Made by a program: the position numbers and the translations under genes. Under the pieces are notes generated by a model. The model saw only the letters and a program-made list of their open reading frames with translations, had not been told where the DNA came from and did not search any database. A stretch of DNA of 64,000 bases. It comes from Boswellia sacra. Lineage: Eukaryota > Streptophyta > Magnoliopsida > Sapindales > Burseraceae. The stretch spans positions 20,516 to 84,515 of the forward strand of contig SNVD02013928.1 of NCBI GenBank assembly GCA_013180625.2, in the 5' to 3' direction. Below, piece by piece: positions 58,080-64,000 of this stretch. Position 1 is the stretch's first letter, and every line of letters begins with the position of its first letter.

Positions 58080-60716
58080 CCACGATCTAGAAACTGATCA
58101 TCGTTCATCAGTAGTTGATTGATCATGTAATATCTCGAGGCTATGATAAAGAGGTTTGGAGGAATAAGTTTATCTTCATTGCCAAATATATACGGTGAGT
58201 GGTGACAAAATACACAAACAACATATTGGTCTTAACATCGATACAGGTGTATAATTCTCTCCTGAAACGTTCATTTTGTCCGAACAACAATGTTGAACGT
58301 ACTCCAACGTCAACGGCCGACGATGGACCTAGTGGCTGTCTAGCGTCACCATGTGCAAAATTATGCATTTAATTTTTATTATTTATAATAAATTTAATAA
58401 TTAATTACTCAATTTAATATTTTTATCATATTTAATTTCTAAATTTTAAGACATTTATCACCTTGGATATCTTGGCCAACTGTTGACTAAGTTTTGACCA
58501 AGGGCTCTCACTGGTTGGGTAATGTTATCAAAACAAAACCATAATTAAACTACTTAACAAGCATTTTTTTCTCTATACTATTATTGGCTTATGTGTACCG
58601 TCTACAAGTTAAGTTGATACCCTTATGGTATTCTAGACTTTGACGAATCGTATTTTTTTAAAAAAAATTATCTTTTTTCCTTTTTTCTGAAAAGTCATAA
58701 GTTCGAATTTTGTAAGCTTTTCTACTAACAGAAAAATTAATTTAATATATATGTGTGTGTGTGGAAAGTTTCAGAGAGATAAATCGACTATCTTAGAGAC
58801 AGTAATTAAAATCATTCTATAATTAATTTGTCTAAAGCAAAAGATGTTTTTGAAATAAATTTAAAAAAAAAAGCAGTCACTCGAAGTGAAACTAGATTTT
58901 TTCTTTTAAGTAATTTTATTTAATGATATTTTAGTAATGAATTTTTCTTTTAAAACGGGGTGTACAAAATTTTCCTTGGACAAAATTTTATTTTAGCCTC
59001 ATCCTCTTAAACTTTGATGAATTGATACAAATACATTTCAGTAATCAAACGGCAACACATCTGCGCTTTCGTTTCTATGCCTTAGTTTTTATTACCTTAG
59101 TTATCAGTGCGGCTTTTCTGCTATTGCAACCTTAGTTATGTTTACAACTGCTTTCCTAGAAAGTTGACAAAGATGTTATTTTTGCTAAATCTAAATCGAA
59201 TGTGATTAGCTTTCGTACATAAACAGTGAAATAAAATTTTCCTTTATGAGTTTTTTCATAGATGCCGCCGTCAAGATTTTGAGTAAAACAGTAATCTACA
59301 TGGAAATTCTTAAAAAAGAATAAATTACCAAATTCTTAAACTACTCACACATTTCACCATTTGTATGATGTTGCTTTGCTCTATTATTATTATTATTATT
59401 ACTACTACTACTACTTCTTTTTTAATCCCTTCTAACGTTTTGTTGACTAAAACAAAGTACGATTATGAATCCCTTCATTGATCATTCCTATATGCATGTT
59501 TCATCAATCATCACTCATTTGAAAACCTTAATTAAACAACTCAGAGAATCTTTTAGTATATAAATAAGGGACAATACAAAAGACATTTTCTTAGCAAGTT
59601 GCATATGAACAATAAAAAAAATGAAGGAAAAAAGTCAATAAGCCTCTAAATGTTCACATAAAACGATGTTAGACAAGAAACTAATAATGAGATCGAGTAA
59701 TCCTGAATTACATGTATTAAGTAAGCTGTATCAAAAGATAAAACTATTACTGAACCCAAATTTATTTGTTTAAATTTTTCAGGTAAAATTATAAATTTAA
59801 TATAATATCAAAACTTTTTAATCCAAGGGTCTAAGATCCAAATCTATAAGATAAGCCATTAGGCCCACGACCTAGAAACTGATCATTGATTGCTGATTGA
59901 CCTGCAATATCTCTAGGCTATGATAAAGAGCGTTGGCGGAAAGCCTTGACCCTTGCCGATGCCAGTACTATATATTAATTCTGGTTAATGGTGACAAAAT
60001 ACGCAAGCAACAGATTGGTCTTAACATCGGCATAAGCGTATAAATCGCGCGCCCCTAGCTAATTCTTTTTCTTTAAGCAATGGCGCTGGACCGGCTTCAA
60101 CGCCAGCGGCCGAAAACTTTGAATGATATCGTTCAATTGTTCTTTCTTACCAGTCTTCGCAATCGCATGCAGTGAAATATATTTTATCTTACATTCTTCT
60201 ACTGTTCACCCACGTTATATTAGTGCATAAAACCACATGCAACGACAATATAGACTTTCGGGAAAATAGGCGCGCTCTTATATGCACATAGGTCCCGCGC
60301 TACACGTTAAAACTTCTATAAAACTTGAAATTAGCTAATCAGCTACGTGCCATCCTAGCTCCTTACATTAATCATTTGGTGTTTTCTTAAAATCGAAGCT
60401 AGCCAGAAGCATCGTGCATTCCTTCGAAATAAGATTCCAAATTTTCCCGAAATTTGATGTCAGATTATAAGGATCTCATGAGATCAATTAGAATTAGAGA
60501 TCCTCCAAAGTCAGAATACTACTCTAGTAAACTCAAGATCCCTTATATTCCGGCCGTGTGCATCTATGGAAAATTTTTAATTCTCTTTTCTCTTAAGTTT
60601 ACTGACGGACAGGAAATCTTGAACACACATATATATATATACATCTTGAAAGCATTGTAATTACACATATAACATTAAAAACAATGCCCTAAGAAATATT
60701 TATATATACAATAAAA

Positions 60717-60892
60717 ATAATACTATTCTTATAAGCTATCCATATAAACTTTTTAATGCTAATTAATGTGTTATGTTTTAATTGGATAAGTACATTTTAC
60801 ATTTTAATTATGTTATTTGATATTCATTCAATAATGCGACGTAAATTTGTAAGAATGAATTTGTATAAATAATTTATAAGAGACATTACTGT
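60717..60892. mobile_element. Probable relic of the same MITE family as 61890-62080
   Basis: The left end (ACTATTCTTATAAGCTATCCATATAAA) and the reverse complement of the right (AATGTCTCTTATAAATTATTTATACAAA) are similar to each other and to the termini of 61890-62080. Confidence 0.4.
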
Positions 60893-61078
60893 CTTATATA
60901 TGACCTTCTAATTGATAATAAACTTTATAATTTTAACTAGGCGGATATGTGCAATAAAAAGGGCTCTCCATCCTTGGTGGCATCAAAACAGGCTAAGTAT
61001 TTCTAAATTTCATCGAAAGCTTTCTAGTGCTTTTAATACTATATATAGTGTATGAATCACACAGCTGTGACCTATACA

Positions 61079-61101
61079 TGTTATATATATATATATATAT
61101 A
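61079..61101. repeat. (TA)n microsatellite
   Basis: About 11 TA units within the second copy of the 1.8-kb repeat. Confidence 0.85.
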
Positions 61102-61889
61102 AGCTCAGTCCCACATGTTGGAGATAAGTATCATTATTTTATGTTTAGATTTGCTTTCAAGGAAAGTTGATAGAGAAATTTAATTTACTAAATCTAAATC
61201 GAGTATGATTAGTTTTCGTGAATAAACAGTGAAGTTAACTTTTCTCTTATGATAATTTTTTTTATTGTCCTTCTTTGGGATTTTGAATAATATAGTCATA
61301 TATCTACATGGAAATAATTAAAAAGACATTAGAAATTTCCAAATTCTTAACTACTCCGCACGTTTGCCCAATTATACGGATGAAACGTGATGCTTTGCTA
61401 TTGTATTATAATTATAAAAATTTTATAAAAATAATCGCTCATTGAATACTCACGCATCCATGCATGCTTCCGCGAACAATCACTTATTCACGAACCATTA
61501 AACAATGCGGTCGTCTTTAAATATATACATAACGGACAAACGTAAAAGATATCTTAGAGATATCTTTCTTAAATAACATGCTAATATTTGATGGAATCTT
61601 GCAATTAGGCTTAGTATTCTTGTGAGTGGAGACAAAATATGCAAACAGATGGTGTTAACATTGGCACAGGTGCTCGTTCGACAATTGATTGTGTCCTCTA
61701 ATAATTGAGTTGCGTTAGTGATGATGACAGGAGGACTCCAACGTCAACTGGCAACGCTGGACCTAGAAATTGTCCGACATCACCATGTTCAAAATTATGC
61801 ATTTAATTTTTAATATTTGTAACTAAATTAAAAAATTACCTATTCAATTTAATATTTTATTATATTTCTAAATTTTAATATATTTATCG

Positions 61890-62080
61890 GAGTAATGTTA
61901 CTCTTACAAACTACTTATTATAAATTCATCCATATAAATTGACGTGGTATGATGTGATTTGATAAATATACCAACAATAAATGATATCAATTAATATGGG
62001 TAGTGTAATGATCATATAAGAAATCACATCAGTTTGCATGTATGAGATTGTATAAGTAGTTTATAAGAGTAACATTATTC
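61890..62080. mobile_element. Mutator-type MITE, 191 bp
   Basis: Inverted ends GAGTAATGTTACTCTTACAA and, from the right, GAATAATGTTACTCTTATAA, continuing for about 40 bp. The flanks TATTTATCG (61881-61889) and TATTTATTG (62081-62089) form a 9-bp duplication with one mismatch. Confidence 0.65.
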
Positions 62081-62450
62081 TATTTATTGTTGTTGAATAT
62101 TTTGGTCAACTAGTAATTAAGTTGTGTTCTATTTATTTGTCCAATGTCATGAGTCATGACTAAACTATTTAGAAATCATTTTTTGTTTTTCTATAACTTC
62201 ACATGTTTATTTATAATTGGTTTATAATACCACAATAGTATGCAAAGGTAGTATCCTGTGATCATATTCTAGACTTTTATGAATAGTACTATTTCAAAGA
62301 TTTTAACTTTTTTTCTGCCTTTGAAAATTTCATATGTCAATTGGCTTTTGTGTTAAGTTTTTCCACTAAAGGAAAAAAGTAAAACAATATAAAACTTTGT
62401 CGAAAGTTGCATTTTATAATTTGCTAAAAAAAAGAAGTTTATGAAATAAA

Positions 62451-62999
62451 GCTTATGTTGAAAATCACATTACTGAACTTGAGACTGTTTTGACAGACAA
62501 AACATCATATATTGAGAAAATCACAACAGAATTGGCTGATAGCAAGAGGTGTGTGGATCAACTTAAAATTGGAGCTGCCAAACTTGATCAAGTCTTGAAT
62601 CTTGGAAGAGACAACTCTAACAAACATGGATTGGGTTACACAGAAGGAAATGTTGCATCTTCATCCAGAACAGTCTTTGTGAAAGCCTCAATATCAGGTA
62701 AGAATTTTGAACCTAACTCTCTAAAGTCAAGTCCAAGTTCCAATAGCAATGAAACGTATGTTTCTCCACTGAGTTCTTTCAGGTCCAGTCCTGAAAAGAT
62801 AAGGAAATTCATTCATATTTGTTATTTTTGTGGTAAAAAGGGACATATTAGGCCTAGATGCTTTAAATTATTGAATCTTTTGCATAAAAGATCAAAACAA
62901 TTTAAACTATTACCAAAATCACAACAGCAGTGGGTTAAGAAGGACAAGATAGTATGTCATGTTGCTTTTACTACACTTAATCATGCAACTAATCATTTG
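62451..62999 (+). pseudogene. SIRE-type Gag C-terminal region with zinc knuckle
   Basis: A coiled, polar segment (YIEKITTELADSKRCVDQLK, then AKLDQVLNLGR) is followed by a Ser-rich linker and the knuckle CYFCGKKGHIRPRC (near 62820-62862), all typical of SIRE/Maximus copia elements. The frame starts without an ATG because the 5' part is missing. It ends at a TGA where the family has Trp directly before the protease motif. Confidence 0.82.
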
Positions 63000-64000
63000 T
63001 GATATTTTGACAGCGGCTGTTCCAGGCACATGACTGGAAATAAATTGTTTCTAACAGATTTTAAAGCATGCAGGGATGGAAATGTCACCTTTGGAGATGG
63101 AGCAACAGGTAAGATTATTGGTAAAGGTACTTTAAATGTCAAAGGTCAACCCAATTTTAGAAATGTTCTTTTAGTGGAAGACTTAAAAGCTAACCTTATT
63201 AGCATTAGTCAAATTTGTGATGAAAAATATTCGATTAACTTCACACAAAACAAATGCATGATCTTAGATAATTTTGGTAAATGCATTTAGAAGGCAATAG
63301 ATCTTCGGACAATTGTTATTTAGTGGAAATTGCATTTCATGCTAGGATTTCAGATTTAGATTTATGGTATCAAAAATTAGGACACCTAAATTACAAAGAC
63401 TTGGTTAAATTAACTAAGTTAGGTGCTGTAAGAGGAGTTCTTAAACTTGATGACAAAATTGATAAAATTTGTGGACCATGTCAAATAGGAAAACAAATCA
63501 GAAGTTCATACAAATCAAATCCACATCTTAGTACTTCCAAGATACTTGACTTGCTTCACATGGATCTTATGGGTCCTATGCAAATCAAAAGCATTACAGG
63601 TAAGAGATATATCTTTGTTTGTGTGGATGATTTTTTTAGATATGCATGGGTTGATTTTATTAAAGAAAAATCTGACACTTTTGATGCATTCAGAAAACTT
63701 TGTGTTAAGCTTGAAAATGAGCAAAATAGGAATATTGGAAGGATTGTGAGAATAAGAAGTGATCATGGAAAGGAATTTGAAAATGTTAGCTATGCTGACC
63801 TTTACAAATACCATGGAATTGATCATGAATTTCAGCCCCTAAAACCCCTGAACAGAATGGCATTGTGGAGAAAAAGAATATAACACTTCAAGAAATAGCA
63901 AGAGTGATGTTTAATAGCAAGAAATTGACAAAAAGGCTATGGGCTGAAGCAATAAGCACTGCTTGTTATATTTCAAATAGAGTTTTTCTTAGACCTGTCT
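63000..64000 (+). pseudogene. SIRE-type protease and integrase, frameshifted
   Basis: The protease motif YFDSGCSRHMTG lies at 63003-63038, right after the TGA. It continues through NLISISQICDE until a frameshift near 63280. The zinc domain (WYQKLGHLN, then CGPCQIGK) and integrase core follow, with Asp in LHMDLMGPM, Asp in RSDHGKEFEN, and Glu after a second frameshift near 63840 (EQNGIVEKKN). The frame then stays open to the window end. Confidence 0.82.

Larger units (their letters stand above)
58080..62450 (+). repeat. Three diverged direct copies of a non-coding unit of about 1.8 kb
   Basis: Unit starts are at about 58080, 59865 and 61600. Shared blocks are CTAGAAACTGATCAT (58087 / 59872), a block reading GTGACAAAATAC(A/G)CAA then GGTCTTAACATCG (58203 / 59992, shortened at 61635), GGACCTAG (58325, 61752), TCACCATGT then CAAAATTATGCATTTAATTTTTA (58346 / 61779), AATAAACAGTGAA (59220 / 61225) and TCTACATGGAAAT (59294 / 61303). 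No protein is encoded. The third unit stops at about 62450 where SIRE sequence begins. Confidence 0.75.
62451..64000 (+). mobile_element. SIRE-type Ty1/copia retrotransposon fragment, 5'-truncated, continues past the window
   Basis: The coding similarity begins abruptly in mid-Gag at about 62450, where the third 1.8-kb repeat unit breaks off. No LTR, primer site or Gag start is present. Gag tail, protease and integrase follow in copia order and run off the window end. It may be a copy truncated by recombination or a broken insertion. Confidence 0.8.

Noticed and set aside
60454..60660. 68-codon frame starting MMSDYKDLMRS
   Set aside because: Single short frame in a non-coding repeat unit, not kept in the other two units, and no domain.

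Overview
This is an AT-rich stretch of a flowering-plant nuclear genome, almost certainly a eudicot. It has spliced plant genes, Athila-type and copia-type LTR retrotransposons, CACTA, hAT and Mutator-like DNA transposons, and many microsatellites. I cannot name the species. I see no rRNA, tRNA or CRISPR, and only one intron-containing host gene.

Bases 1-16,080 are a three-level nest of mobile elements, and target-site duplications (TSDs) resolve the order of insertion. The outermost and oldest is an Athila-like retrotransposon, here called A. It survives as 1-299, which includes the last 50 codons of a LOG (cytokinin riboside 5'-monophosphate phosphoribohydrolase) gene, plus 13,189-16,080, which holds its 3' non-coding region, polypurine tract and 3' LTR. 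A CACTA transposon (300-13,185, TSD TAG) sits inside A and carries captured exons of a plant beta-galactosidase gene. A second Athila-like retrotransposon, B (5,258-12,929, 1.53-kb LTRs, TSD AATAC, tRNA-Asp primer site), sits inside the CACTA element. B encodes Gag but no polymerase. Where pol would be expected it carries a complete, intron-free 216-codon LOG gene. A and B are collinear downstream of LOG although their LTRs differ, so the LOG gene looks like a stable cargo of a retrotransposon lineage. This is the most interesting feature of the window.

From 16,081 to 33,592 the sequence is intergenic, with a Mutator-like element, a small hAT-type MITE, a solo copia LTR, a short insertion inside a tandem duplication and an hAT-like relic. 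From 33,593 to about 37,330 lies a five-exon ankyrin-repeat/PGG-domain membrane protein gene of the ACD6/ITN1 type, with a 1-nt frameshift in its transmembrane domain. About 1.8 kb downstream of this gene (37,830-44,280) is a diverged copy of 16,880-18,700. In the second copy it is split by a decayed copia element flanked by TRIM-like units (38,622-43,774, TSD CAAAC).

From 44,281 to 50,793 there is a second Mutator-like element, a 162-bp tandem repeat and a possible 55-codon small gene. At 50,794-57,549 lies a reverse-oriented Tork-like copia element (TSD AAAAT) with an hAT element (TSD GCACCTCT) in its RNase H region. From 58,080 to 62,450 are three diverged units of a non-coding repeat of about 1.8 kb. 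The window ends in a 5'-truncated, frameshifted SIRE-type copia fragment.
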